Below are positions 1 to 7,317 of a stretch of 46,395 bases of DNA, piece by piece (the stretch's first letter is position 1; every line of letters starts with the position of its first letter). A model generated the notes under the pieces. That model worked only from the letters and a program-made list of their open reading frames with translations, did no database searches and had not been told where the DNA came from. The translations under genes and the position numbers were made by a program. The stretch is from Acetobacteraceae bacterium (GTDB lineage Bacteria > Pseudomonadota > Alphaproteobacteria > Acetobacterales > Acetobacteraceae): contig JAIEOP010000052.1 in assembly GCA_019750465.1 (NCBI GenBank), forward strand, positions 1 through 46,395. Reading direction: 5' to 3'.

Positions 1-76
1 CGCAAACGCTGAATCCCGCGACCCGGCAAAGGCTGGAGCGTGTTGCGTGAGCGCATGCGAACGCAATACGCTCCAG
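1..76 (+). repeat. Dispersed palindromic element, copy A (cut by window edge)
   Basis: These bases match, in opposite orientation and with only two visible differences, the outer 76 bp of the 106-bp element at 34784-34889. Its core at 33-76 is a near-perfect 44-bp palindrome. The arms start CTGGAGCGT and end ACGCTCCAG around a central CGCATGCG. The copy ends just inside the apparent coding region of the next gene, so the first in-frame start codons there (GTG 40, ATG 55) lie in repeat sequence. The family looks like a small non-autonomous intergenic repeat; this is inferred from two copies only. Confidence 0.85.
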
Positions 77-90
77 CCTCGGCAGCAACG

Positions 91-1050
91 TTGTGGAGAC
101 GGTCCCTGCTGCGCAGGCTCGTGCCGCTTCTTGCGATTGCGGCGGTCGCGCTGCCCGGGGGCCGCGCCGCGCTGGCCCAGGCGCAGCTGCAGGTCATCAT
201 CCCGTGGCCCGCCGGCGGCGGCACCGACATCATCGGCCGCCTCATCCAGCCGGTGATGGCGGAGGCGCTCGGCCAGCCCGTGATCATCCGCAATGTCGGC
301 GGCGCCGTCGGCACCATCGGCACGGCCGAGGTGGTGCGGGCGCGCCCCGATGGGCAGACCCTGCTGCTCACCTCGCCCAACCCGATCGCGCTGATGCCGA
401 GCTACCGGCCGAGCACGCCCTACCGCGCCGAGCAGCTCGCGCCCGTCTGCATGGTCGCCAATGCGCCCTCCGTGATGATGACGCCGCAGGCCAGCGGCAT
501 CCGCAGCATGGCGGACCTGACCGCGCGGGCGCGGGCACAACCCGGCGGCGTGCCGATCGTCTCGACGCCCGGCGGCATGGGCCACCTGGCGATGTCGGCC
601 GTCGAGCGCCAGGCCCGCGTGGAGTTCAACCACATCCCCTTCCGCGGCTCCGGCGACGCGGTGCTGGCGATGCACCAGGGCTCGGTGGTGCTGATGATCG
701 CCGAGGCGAATCTCGTGAAGCAGTACGGGCTGCACCCGGTCGGCGTGCTGGCCGAGCAGAGCTCGCGCGACATGCCGGATGCGCCGACGCTGCGCAAGCA
801 GGGATTCGACCTGTCCTTCGGCCTCTGGACCGGCATCTTCGCGCCCGCGGGCACGCCGGAGCCCGTGCTGGCGCGGCTCGAGGCGGGCTGCGAGCGCACC
901 ATGACCGCGCCCGTGGTGGTGGAAGGCATGACGCGGGTCGGCCACGCCATCGAGTTCCGCGGCCGTGCCGCCTTCACCGCTTTCGTGCGGAACGAGGTCG
1001 CGACCTATGCGCGGCTGCTGCAGGAGGCGAATATCCGCGCGATCGACTGA
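91..1050 (+). CDS. Bug/TctC-family periplasmic solute-binding receptor
   Basis: Periplasmic substrate receptor of the tripartite tricarboxylate transporter (TTT) type. It would bind a small carboxylate or similar metabolite, but the ligand cannot be read from sequence. From the TTG at 91 the protein is 319 aa. It begins with a clear signal peptide: an Arg-rich start, the hydrophobic run LLAIAAVAL, and Ala-x-Ala-like cleavage after RAALAQ. The family signature follows (VIIPWPAGGGTDIIGR, then RNVGGAVGTIG with ARPDGQTLL). Longer in-frame starts at GTG 40 and ATG 55 fall in the palindromic repeat, and the same repeat-encoded peptide appears ahead of ampG at 34.8 kb where it is clearly non-coding, so I prefer 91. 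No strong ribosome site precedes any candidate. No TctA/TctB genes are adjacent, which is usual for orphan Bug receptors. The family is certain, the start is not. Confidence 0.9.
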   Translation: MWRRSLLRRLVPLLAIAAVALPGGRAALAQAQLQVIIPWPAGGGTDIIGRLIQPVMAEALGQPVIIRNVGGAVGTIGTAEVVRARPDGQTLLLTSPNPIALMPSYRPSTPYRAEQLAPVCMVANAPSVMMTPQASGIRSMADLTARARAQPGGVPIVSTPGGMGHLAMSAVERQARVEFNHIPFRGSGDAVLAMHQGSVVLMIAEANLVKQYGLHPVGVLAEQSSRDMPDAPTLRKQGFDLSFGLWTGIFAPAGTPEPVLARLEAGCERTMTAPVVVEGMTRVGHAIEFRGRAAFTAFVRNEVATYARLLQEANIRAID

Positions 1051-1063
1051 CCGGCGGCCTGCC

Positions 1064-1702
1064 CTACTCGGCGTCCGGCTGCCGCTCCGGCGCGGTCCCG
1101 GTGAAGGCCGGCATGGTCAGGCAGGCTGCCTCCGCCGACAGCAGCCTTGGCATCGGCGTGAGGTCCACGTTGAAGCGGCGCGCGTTATAGAGCTGCGGCA
1201 CAAGGCACAGATCGGCCAATCCCGGCGTCGCGCCGAAGCAGAAGGGGCCGCAGCCGGCGCCGTCGCGCAGCATCGTCTCGCAGGCGGCCAGCCCCTCGGC
1301 GATCACGTCGTGCGCCCAGGCATTCGCCACTTCCTGCGCGTGGCCCAGCGCCTTCACGCGGTTCAGCACCTTCAGGTTCTGCACCGCGTGGATCTCGGCC
1401 GCGATCGCCAGGGCGAAGGCGCGCACCCGGGCGCGGGCGAGCGGCGCGCGCGGCAGCAGCGGCGGTTCGGGCCGGGTTTCGTCCAGCCACTCGATGATCG
1501 CCAGGGACTGGGTCAGCACCGTGCCGTCGTCCAGCTCGAGGGCCGGCACCAGCCCCTGCGGGTGCAGCTTCAGATAGGCCGGGTCACGCTGCTCGTTCCG
1601 CCGCAGATGGTGGAAGACGGGCTCGGCCGTGATGCCCTTCAGCGCCATCGCGGCGCGGACGCGCCAAGCCGCCGAAGACCTGAAGTATCCATGGAGCTTC
1701 AT
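1064..1702 (-). CDS. maiA: Maleylacetoacetate isomerase / zeta-class glutathione S-transferase
   Basis: Cytosolic zeta-class GST, 212 aa, which isomerises maleylacetoacetate to fumarylacetoacetate with glutathione in tyrosine/homogentisate breakdown. The N-terminal thioredoxin fold carries the zeta signature SSAAWRVR at residues 9-16, with the catalytic Ser region and the Arg pair. It continues to the glutathione-contacting QGLVPALELDDG and the QSLAIIEWLDE stretch. The helical C-terminal domain ends with the typical PGLADLCLVPQLYNARRF segment. Length matches the family. It lies 87 bp downstream of the acyl-CoA dehydrogenase on the same strand and may be co-transcribed. A 7-bp inverted repeat (1687-1693 / 1700-1706) spans the start codon and might hinder ribosome access, though it may be chance. 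Other homogentisate genes are not in the window, so the physiological substrate is inferred. Confidence 0.9.
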   Translation of the reverse strand: MKLHGYFRSSAAWRVRAAMALKGITAEPVFHHLRRNEQRDPAYLKLHPQGLVPALELDDGTVLTQSLAIIEWLDETRPEPPLLPRAPLARARVRAFALAIAAEIHAVQNLKVLNRVKALGHAQEVANAWAHDVIAEGLAACETMLRDGAGCGPFCFGATPGLADLCLVPQLYNARRFNVDLTPMPRLLSAEAACLTMPAFTGTAPERQPDAE

Positions 1703-1789
1703 GGATGCAGCCTCTGGTTGCCGAAAGCCATGTCGAGATCCCTGGTGGATGGAGTCAACACCCTTCAGGTCGCGGAACTTGGGGCCCTT

Positions 1790-2959
1790 CTACCGGCGGC
1801 CCAGCATCTGTCGGGCGATGATCACCCGCATCACCTCGTTCGTCCCTTCCAGGATGCGATGCACGCGCAGGTCCCGCACGATCTTCTCGATGCCGTATTC
1901 CGCCAGGTAGCCGTAGCCGCCGAGCAGCTGCAGCGCCTCGTCCGCCACCCTGTGCGACACGTCCGTGACGAAGCGCTTGGCCATGGCGCAGAACATCGTC
2001 GCGTCCGCCGCGCCGGCGTCCAGCTTGCCGCAGGCGCGCCACAGCAGCGCGCGCGATGCCTCCAGCTCCGTGCGCATGTCGGCCAGGCGGAACTGGGTGT
2101 TCTGGAAGTCGGCGATCGCCTTGCCGAAGGCGCGGCGCTCCTGCACGTAGGACAGCGCGGCATCGAGCGCCGCCTGCGCCCCGCCCAGCGCGCAGGCGGC
2201 GATGTTCAGCCGGCCGCCATCGAGCCCTGCCATGGCGAAGCGGAAGCCCTGGCCTTCCGCGCCCATCAGCGCGGCGGCGGGCACGCGCGCGCCCTCGAAG
2301 ATCACCTGGCGCGTCGGCTGGGCGTTCCAGCCCATCTTGCGCTCCTCCGCGCCGAAACTCAGCCCCGGCGTGCCCTTCGGGATCAGCAGCGCGGAGATGC
2401 CGTCCGGCCCGTCGCCGCCGGTGCGCACCATCGTCAGGTAGAGGTCGGAGGCCCCGGCACCGGAGATGAACTGCTTGGTGCCATCCAGCACGTAGTGGCC
2501 GCCGTCGCGCCGCGCCCGGGTGCGCAGTGCCGCGGCGTCGCTGCCGGACCCCGGCTCGGTAAGGCAGTAGCTGGCGACCCGCTCCATCGTGATCAGCGAG
2601 GGCAGCCAGGCGGCACGCTGCGCGTCGTCGCCGAAGCGGTCGATCATCCAGGCAACCATGTTGTGGATGGACAGATAGGCCGCGACGGTCGGGCAGCCCG
2701 TGCTCAGCGCCTCGAACACCACCGCCGCGTCGAGGCGCGTGAGGCCGGCGCCGCCCGAGGCCTCGCGCACATAGAGGGAGGCCATGCCCAGCGCCGCGGC
2801 CTGGCGCATCTCCTCGACCGGGAAATGCCGCTCCTGGTCCCAGCGCAGCGCGCCGGGGGCCAGCACGTCCCGCGCGAAGTCGAGCGCCACGGCCTGCAGG
2901 GCACGCGTCGACTCCGGCAGGTCGAAGGCGCCGCCGGCGCCGGGATGATCGAGGGGCAT
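1790..2959 (-). CDS. Acyl-CoA dehydrogenase, isobutyryl/short-branched-chain type
   Basis: FAD-dependent acyl-CoA dehydrogenase of 389 aa that introduces a 2,3-double bond into an acyl-CoA and passes electrons to ETF. The order is canonical: N-terminal helical domain, the YCLTEPGSGSDAAALRTRA flavin/substrate segment, beta domain, then a C-terminal helical domain. That last domain has QLLGGYGYLAEYGIEKIVRD and RVHRILEGTNEVMR, where the Glu before GTNE is the expected catalytic base. The C-terminus most resembles isobutyryl-CoA dehydrogenases (ACAD8-like), suggesting valine breakdown, but chain specificity is an inference. I chose the ATG at 2959 because AGGGAGG lies 9 bp upstream; an upstream start would add 13 unconvincing residues. 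The gene precedes maiA on the same strand. Confidence 0.9.
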   Translation of the reverse strand: MPLDHPGAGGAFDLPESTRALQAVALDFARDVLAPGALRWDQERHFPVEEMRQAAALGMASLYVREASGGAGLTRLDAAVVFEALSTGCPTVAAYLSIHNMVAWMIDRFGDDAQRAAWLPSLITMERVASYCLTEPGSGSDAAALRTRARRDGGHYVLDGTKQFISGAGASDLYLTMVRTGGDGPDGISALLIPKGTPGLSFGAEERKMGWNAQPTRQVIFEGARVPAAALMGAEGQGFRFAMAGLDGGRLNIAACALGGAQAALDAALSYVQERRAFGKAIADFQNTQFRLADMRTELEASRALLWRACGKLDAGAADATMFCAMAKRFVTDVSHRVADEALQLLGGYGYLAEYGIEKIVRDLRVHRILEGTNEVMRVIIARQMLGRR

Positions 2960-3069
2960 GGAACGGATCCTCCCTGAGCGCGCCCAATTGCGGCGCAAGC
3001 GTCCCCGCGTCCAGCGCTGCCGGTAGGGTCCGGATCACCGGACACGCCACCCTAGGGTCCGGGTAGAGG

Positions 3070-3306
3070 CTAGGACCCGTCGCCGCCCTGCAGCCAAAGG
3101 GTGGCGCGGGCCAAGCCGAGCACCGCCTCGAGCGCCGCGCCCGGCACGGCCAGAACGGCGGCACCGGCAAGCAGCGCCAATGGCCAGTCGCCGCCCTGCG
3201 CCAGCACGATCGGCAGGGAAAGCAGCGCCAGCAGCCAGAGCGTGGCAAAGGGCAACTCCGTCCGCGCCGTCAGGCGAGCTGCGGTGCAGCGATGCGCCTG
3301 CGCCAT
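3070..3306 (-). CDS. Small two-helix membrane protein, function unknown
   Basis: A 78-aa protein that I do not recognise as a named family. Two hydrophobic segments, around residues 20-36 (FATLWLLALLSLPIVLA) and 41-60 (WPLALLAGAAVLAVPGAALE), make it a probable small inner-membrane hairpin. The start is well supported: AAGGAGG lies 8 bp before ATG 3306. The two sides are a Cys-containing polar N-terminus and a short acidic tail. It stands alone between the acyl-CoA dehydrogenase start and the divergently oriented methyltransferase remnant. The 230 bp upstream to 3542 hold no other convincing gene and must carry the divergent promoters. Confidence 0.6.
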   Translation of the reverse strand: MAQAHRCTAARLTARTELPFATLWLLALLSLPIVLAQGGDWPLALLAGAAVLAVPGAALEAVLGLARATLWLQGGDGS

Positions 3307-3542
3307 GCCGGGTGCCTCCTTGCCTGCATCCCCAGCGGCGATGATGGCACGCGGTTGCCGCGCCCGTCCGCAACAACCGTCGATCGCGCGCCGGCTGCAA
3401 TGCGCGCAACGCCGCCGACACCGATGAAACCGTTCTGGCGCCATCCCGACATCGTGGTGACAGCTGCGCAGCGGACATTGGGCCCATCGCACCGGGTCGG
3501 CCACGCAGCCTCGGCGCCCCTTGGGAAAGGGAGCCCGCACCA

Positions 3543-4817
3543 ATGGACATGATGATCGCCGAGGGGGCCGTACCGTCGCCCGAGCCGCTGGGCGCGCTGG
3601 TCGGCCGCATGCTGGGGGAGCTCGGCGCCGTCGCCATGCTGCCATTGGTGCGGCTGGGTGATCGGCTGGGTCGCCACGCGGCGCTGGCCGAGGCAGGTCC
3701 GGTGACCCCGGCCGGCCTGGCGCTGCGCGCCGGCACGCAGGAGCGGCTGACGCGGGAGTGGCTCTCGGCCCACGCGGCCGCCGGCCATCTCGACCATGAT
3801 CCCGCGACAGGGCGCTTCGCCATGACGCCGGAGCAGCGCATGGTCTTCGCCGATGCCGACAGCCCGGTCTTCATGCAGGGCGCCTTCGAGATCGCCGAGG
3901 CCAGCATGGCCGATCTCGGCCAGGTGGAACGGGGGCGTTCCGCGGCGACGGGCGCGGCACCGGCCATCACGGCCGCTGTCCCTGCCTGTTCAGCGGCATG
4001 GAACGCTTCTTCCGCCCCGGCTGCCGCGCCCATCTGCTCGCGGAGTGGCTGCCGGCGCTGGAGGGCGTGGTGGCGAAGCTGGAACAGGGCGGCGCGCGTG
4101 GCGGATATCGGCTGCGGGCACGGCGCCAGCGTGGTCCTGATGGCGCAGGCTTTTCCGCTCGCCCGCTTCACCGGCTTCGACTGCCACACGGCCTCCATCG
4201 CCTGCGCGCGCAAGGCAGCGGGGCCGGCGCGCGAAGAGCCGCTTGGCTTCCACCACCACCACCTGCGCGCGCGAGGCAGCGGGTGGGCCATGTGACGGCG
4301 CGGGCTTCGGCGATGGCCATCACCTGCGCGCGCGAGGCAGCGGGCGTGATGCGGTCGCGCTTCCGAACGGTAACCATCCATCACCTGCGCGCGCGAGGCA
4401 GCGAGGCGGGCCGGCGTCGCGGCGAATGTCGGCTTCGAGGTGGCCGGCCCGGCCAACTTTCCCGGCACCGGCTGGGACCTGATCGCCTGCTTCGACGCGC
4501 TGCACGACCTGGGCGACCCCGTGGGCGTCGCCGCGCATGTGCTGCGCGCGCTGGCGCCGGACGGAACCTTCATGGTGGTGGAGCCGCGCGCCGGCGACAG
4601 CCTGGAGCAGAACATCAACCCGGTGGGCCGGCTCTACCTCGCCAGCTCGACCATGATCTGCATGCCGGTGGCGCTGGACCAGGCGCCGGAGGGGCCGGCG
4701 CTCGGCGCCCAGGCCGGACCGGCGCGGCTCACCGCCGTGCTGCACGAGGCCGGCTTCAGCCGCGTGCGCGTGGCGGCGGAGTCGCCGTTCAACCTGGTGC
4801 TGGAGGCGAGGCCCTGA
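3543..4817 (+). pseudogene. Broken SAM-dependent methyltransferase (winged-helix plus class I domain)
   Basis: Remnant of a class I methyltransferase of the type with an N-terminal winged-helix dimerisation domain (Rv2258c-like). The start at ATG 3543 has AGGGAG upstream. The N-terminal domain reads intact to about 3929. Coding then shifts frame at the G-run 3931-3935, continuing as GAFRGDG...LFSGMERFFRPG, and returns at about 4091 with one extra G. It resumes at ARVADIGCGHGAS, the SAM-binding motif I, in the original frame. At 4195-4405 it is interrupted by three extra 61-bp units (see the CRISPR-like entry) that bring a TGA at 4293-4295. Past 4405 the original frame resumes (AGVAANVGFEVAGPANFPG) through FDALHDLGDPVGVAAHVLRAL to the stop at 4817. 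The two small indels cancel (net 3 bp) and 183 is a multiple of 3, so a single native frame is recoverable. Real decay is likely; sequencing error could explain the G-run indels but not the 183-bp insertion. Confidence 0.85.
4195..4405. CRISPR. CRISPR-like array inside a coding sequence: four 28-bp repeats, three 33-bp spacers
   Basis: Repeats lie at 4195-4222, 4256-4283, 4317-4344 and 4378-4405, an exact 61-bp period. The plus-strand consensus begins CCATCACCTG, has a central GCGCGCGCG and ends AGGCAGCGGG. Differences from consensus are two in repeat 1, one in repeat 2, none in repeat 3 and one (position 27) in repeat 4. CTGC and GCAG within the repeat can pair as a hairpin. The spacers (4223-4255, 4284-4316, 4345-4377) are each 33 bp and show no clear mutual similarity. 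The 28+33 geometry is that of type I-E arrays. No cas genes or AT-rich leader are visible. The repeat coincides with methyltransferase codons (S-I-A-C-A-R-K/E-A-A), so it may have arisen by off-target Cas1-Cas2 integration or by tandem duplication followed by divergence. The repeats are certain; a CRISPR origin is not. Confidence 0.45.
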
Positions 4818-4823
4818 TCCGCC

Positions 4824-5801
4824 TCAACCGCCCCCGGGCAGCAGCCCCTCGCGCTGCGCCCGGGCCCAGCGGGCATCGTCGGCGCGGATGACGGCGGCGA
4901 AGTCGGCCGGCCCCTCCAGCTTGCCGTCGCAGCCGAGCTCGATGGCGCGGGCGCGAACGGCGGGGTCGGCCAGGGCGCCGGCGATGGCGTCGTGGATGCG
5001 CTGCGCGACCGCCGCCGGCAGATTCGCCGGGCCAAGGAGGCCGAACCAGGAGGTCGCTTCGAAGCCGGGCACGCCGCCCTCCGCGATGGTCGGCACCGTC
5101 GGCAGCTGGATGGCGCGCTCGGCGGAGGAGATGCCGAGGATCCGCATGCGCCCGCTGTTCAGGTGCGGCGTCGCCGTCTGCGGGCTGGTCCAGCCCGTGG
5201 CGATGGTGCCGGCGACGATGTCGAGCATCATCTGCCCGCCGCCGCGATAGGGCACCTCCGTCACCTGGATCCTGGCGGCGCGGGCGAATTCCTGCGCGGT
5301 GACGCTGCCGAGCGCGGTGGTGGAGCCCATGGTGAGGTCGCCGGGCCGTGCCCGCGCAAAGGCCAGCGCGCCGGGCAGGTCGGTGAAGGGTGTCTGCATG
5401 CCCCCGACGATCACCAGCGCGAAGCGCGTCATCAGCGTCACCGCCGTGAAGTCGCGCACCGGGTCGAAGGGCAGGTTCGGCATGGTGTACCGGTTCAGCA
5501 CATGCCCGGAGGTGACGGCGACGAGGGTGTGCCCGTCCGGCTCCGACCTTGCCACGGCCTCGGAGCCGATGACGCCGTTGGCGCCGGGCCGCGCCTCGAC
5601 CACCACGGGCTGCCCGAGGGCGGGACGGGCCGCCTCGGTCAGCAGGCGGGTGGTGAGGTCGGTCCCGCCGCCGGGGGCATAGGGCACGATCACGCGGATC
5701 GGGCGGTTCGGGAACTCCGCCGCGGCCCGTTGCCCCAGTGCCGGGCGGGCGAGTGCGCCGAGGGCCAAGGCAAGGGCGGGCAGCTGCCTGCGGTGCGGCA
5801 T
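4824..5801 (-). CDS. Bug/TctC-family periplasmic solute-binding receptor
   Basis: A second TTT-type receptor, 325 aa from ATG 5801, which has GGAGGA about 10 bp upstream. An upstream in-frame start would add 18 residues with no ribosome site. The signal peptide is short (MPHRRQLPALALALGALARP, cleavage near ALGQRAAA). The mature part has the family motif VIVPYAPGGGTDLTTRLL and VVEARPGANGVIGSEAVARSEPDG. It is divergent from the luciferase-like monooxygenase operon, with 125 bp between the starts. Bug genes often sit beside the catabolic genes for their ligand, so the receptor plausibly serves the 5.9-10.1 kb pathway. That is inference; the ligand is unknown. Confidence 0.92.
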   Translation of the reverse strand: MPHRRQLPALALALGALARPALGQRAAAEFPNRPIRVIVPYAPGGGTDLTTRLLTEAARPALGQPVVVEARPGANGVIGSEAVARSEPDGHTLVAVTSGHVLNRYTMPNLPFDPVRDFTAVTLMTRFALVIVGGMQTPFTDLPGALAFARARPGDLTMGSTTALGSVTAQEFARAARIQVTEVPYRGGGQMMLDIVAGTIATGWTSPQTATPHLNSGRMRILGISSAERAIQLPTVPTIAEGGVPGFEATSWFGLLGPANLPAAVAQRIHDAIAGALADPAVRARAIELGCDGKLEGPADFAAVIRADDARWARAQREGLLPGGG

Positions 5802-5926
5802 GGTGACGGTCTCCTCCGGCCCCGCAGGGTGGCGGGACAATGCGGCCCGCCGCAAGGGGGCCTACCCGGGTGCGGCCTTCGGGCGCATCATGCCCGCTTC
5901 GCGGGGCAACGATCCGGAGCATCGCC

Positions 5927-7303
5927 ATGGCCGAGCGCCGGCGCACCGACATGGTGCTGATCGCCTTCATGCAGGCGCAGAACTGCACGAACTACCCGGG
6001 CTCCTGGCGCCATCCGCAGGGCATTCCGGACTTCCTCTCGGCCGAGCACTACATGCGCATCGCGCGCACGCTGGAGGAGGGGAAATTCCACCTCGCCTTC
6101 TTCGACGACCGCCTGGCGATGCCCGACATCTTCGGCGAGGACCACCGCCTGGCAGTGCAATGGGGCATCCGGTCCGTGAAGATGGACCCGATCCCGCTGA
6201 TGACGGCGATGGGGCTGGCGACGACGCGCCTCGGCATCGGCGGCACCTGCACCACGACCTATTTCGAACCCTTCGACGTGGCGCGGACCTTCATGACCCT
6301 CGACCACATGATCGGCGGGCGGGCGGCGTGGAACGTCGTGACCTCGATGAATGATTCCGAGGCGCGCAACATGGGCGTCGCCGAGCATCCGGACCACGAC
6401 CTGCGCTACGACCGCGCCGACGAGTTCGTGGAGATCGTGCTCGGCCACTGGCAGTCCTGGGAGGACGACGCGCTGGTGGTGGATACCCGGCCCGGCGGCG
6501 TCTTCGCGCAGCCCGACAAGGTGCACCGGCTGGACTACCGGGGTCGCTGGTACAACTCCCGCGGCCCCTTCACCGTGCCACGCAGCAAGCAGGGCCAGCC
6601 CGTCATCATCCAGGCCGGGCAGAGCGGGCGGGGGATCCGCTTCGCGGCGCGCTGGGGCGAGCTGGTCTTCGCCAGCTACAAGACGCTGCCGCAGGCGCGC
6701 GCGCTGTACCGCACGCTGAAGGACGCCGTGGCGGCGGAGGGCCGCAATCCCGACCTCGTGCGCATCGCGCCCCCGGTCTATCCGATCGTCGGCGAGACGC
6801 GCGCCATCGCCGAGGAGAAGCGCGCCTTCGCCGACAGCCTCGCACGGCCCGAGGATGCGCTGGCGCTGCTCGGCGAGGTGCTGAACATCGACTTCGCGAA
6901 GTACGGCCTGGACGACCCGATCGGCGAGGCGGTGCTGGCGAACATGACCGGCCAGCACGCCATCCGCGACCGCGTGGTGCAGGTCTCCGGCAAGGCGAAT
7001 CCGACGCCGCGCGACTTCATCGACGTCTCCAGGCGCGGCACCATCCACGAGGCTCCGGTGTTCTGCGGCACGCCCGCCGATGTCGCCGACCAGATGGAGG
7101 AATGGTACCAGGGCGAGGGCTGCGACGGCTTCGTCGTCGCCGCCACGCACCGCCCCGGCGGCTACGAGGAATTCGCCAGGCTGGTGGTGCCGGAGCTGCA
7201 GCGCCGCGGCGTCTTCCAGAAGGAGTACCGCGGGCGCACGCTGCGCGAGAACCTCGGCCTGCCGCCCTCCGTGGCGCGCGGCCGGCCGACGATGCGGCAT
7301 TAG
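5927..7303 (+). CDS. Luciferase-like FMN-dependent monooxygenase (NtaA/SnaA/DszA type)
   Basis: Flavin-dependent group C monooxygenase of 458 aa with a TIM-barrel fold, using FMNH2 from a separate reductase. Recognisable segments are FDDRLAMPD near the N-terminus, RLGIGGTCTTTYFEPFDVAR, and the NtaA-type signature GRAAWNVVTSMNDSEARNMG. Also present are YDRADEFVEIVLGHWQSWEDDAL and RGPFTVPRSKQGQPVIIQAGQS, typical of the nitrilotriacetate/EDTA, pristinamycin and dibenzothiophene-sulfone enzymes. I start at ATG 5927, with GGAG about 8 bp before it, because the upstream extension is unconserved-looking. It heads a four-gene operon, with AtuA-like starting 15 bp after its stop. No flavin reductase gene is present here. 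The substrate is unknown. Confidence 0.92.
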   Translation: MAERRRTDMVLIAFMQAQNCTNYPGSWRHPQGIPDFLSAEHYMRIARTLEEGKFHLAFFDDRLAMPDIFGEDHRLAVQWGIRSVKMDPIPLMTAMGLATTRLGIGGTCTTTYFEPFDVARTFMTLDHMIGGRAAWNVVTSMNDSEARNMGVAEHPDHDLRYDRADEFVEIVLGHWQSWEDDALVVDTRPGGVFAQPDKVHRLDYRGRWYNSRGPFTVPRSKQGQPVIIQAGQSGRGIRFAARWGELVFASYKTLPQARALYRTLKDAVAAEGRNPDLVRIAPPVYPIVGETRAIAEEKRAFADSLARPEDALALLGEVLNIDFAKYGLDDPIGEAVLANMTGQHAIRDRVVQVSGKANPTPRDFIDVSRRGTIHEAPVFCGTPADVADQMEEWYQGEGCDGFVVAATHRPGGYEEFARLVVPELQRRGVFQKEYRGRTLRENLGLPPSVARGRPTMRH

Positions 7304-7317
7304 GCGGGAGCAGTGCA

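Noticed and set aside
40-90. N-terminal peptide beginning RERMRTQYA as part of the first Bug receptor or a shared leader peptide
   Set aside because: The same peptide arises from the inverted copy of the repeat ahead of ampG, where it is clearly non-coding. It precedes a full signal peptide and is repeat-derived.
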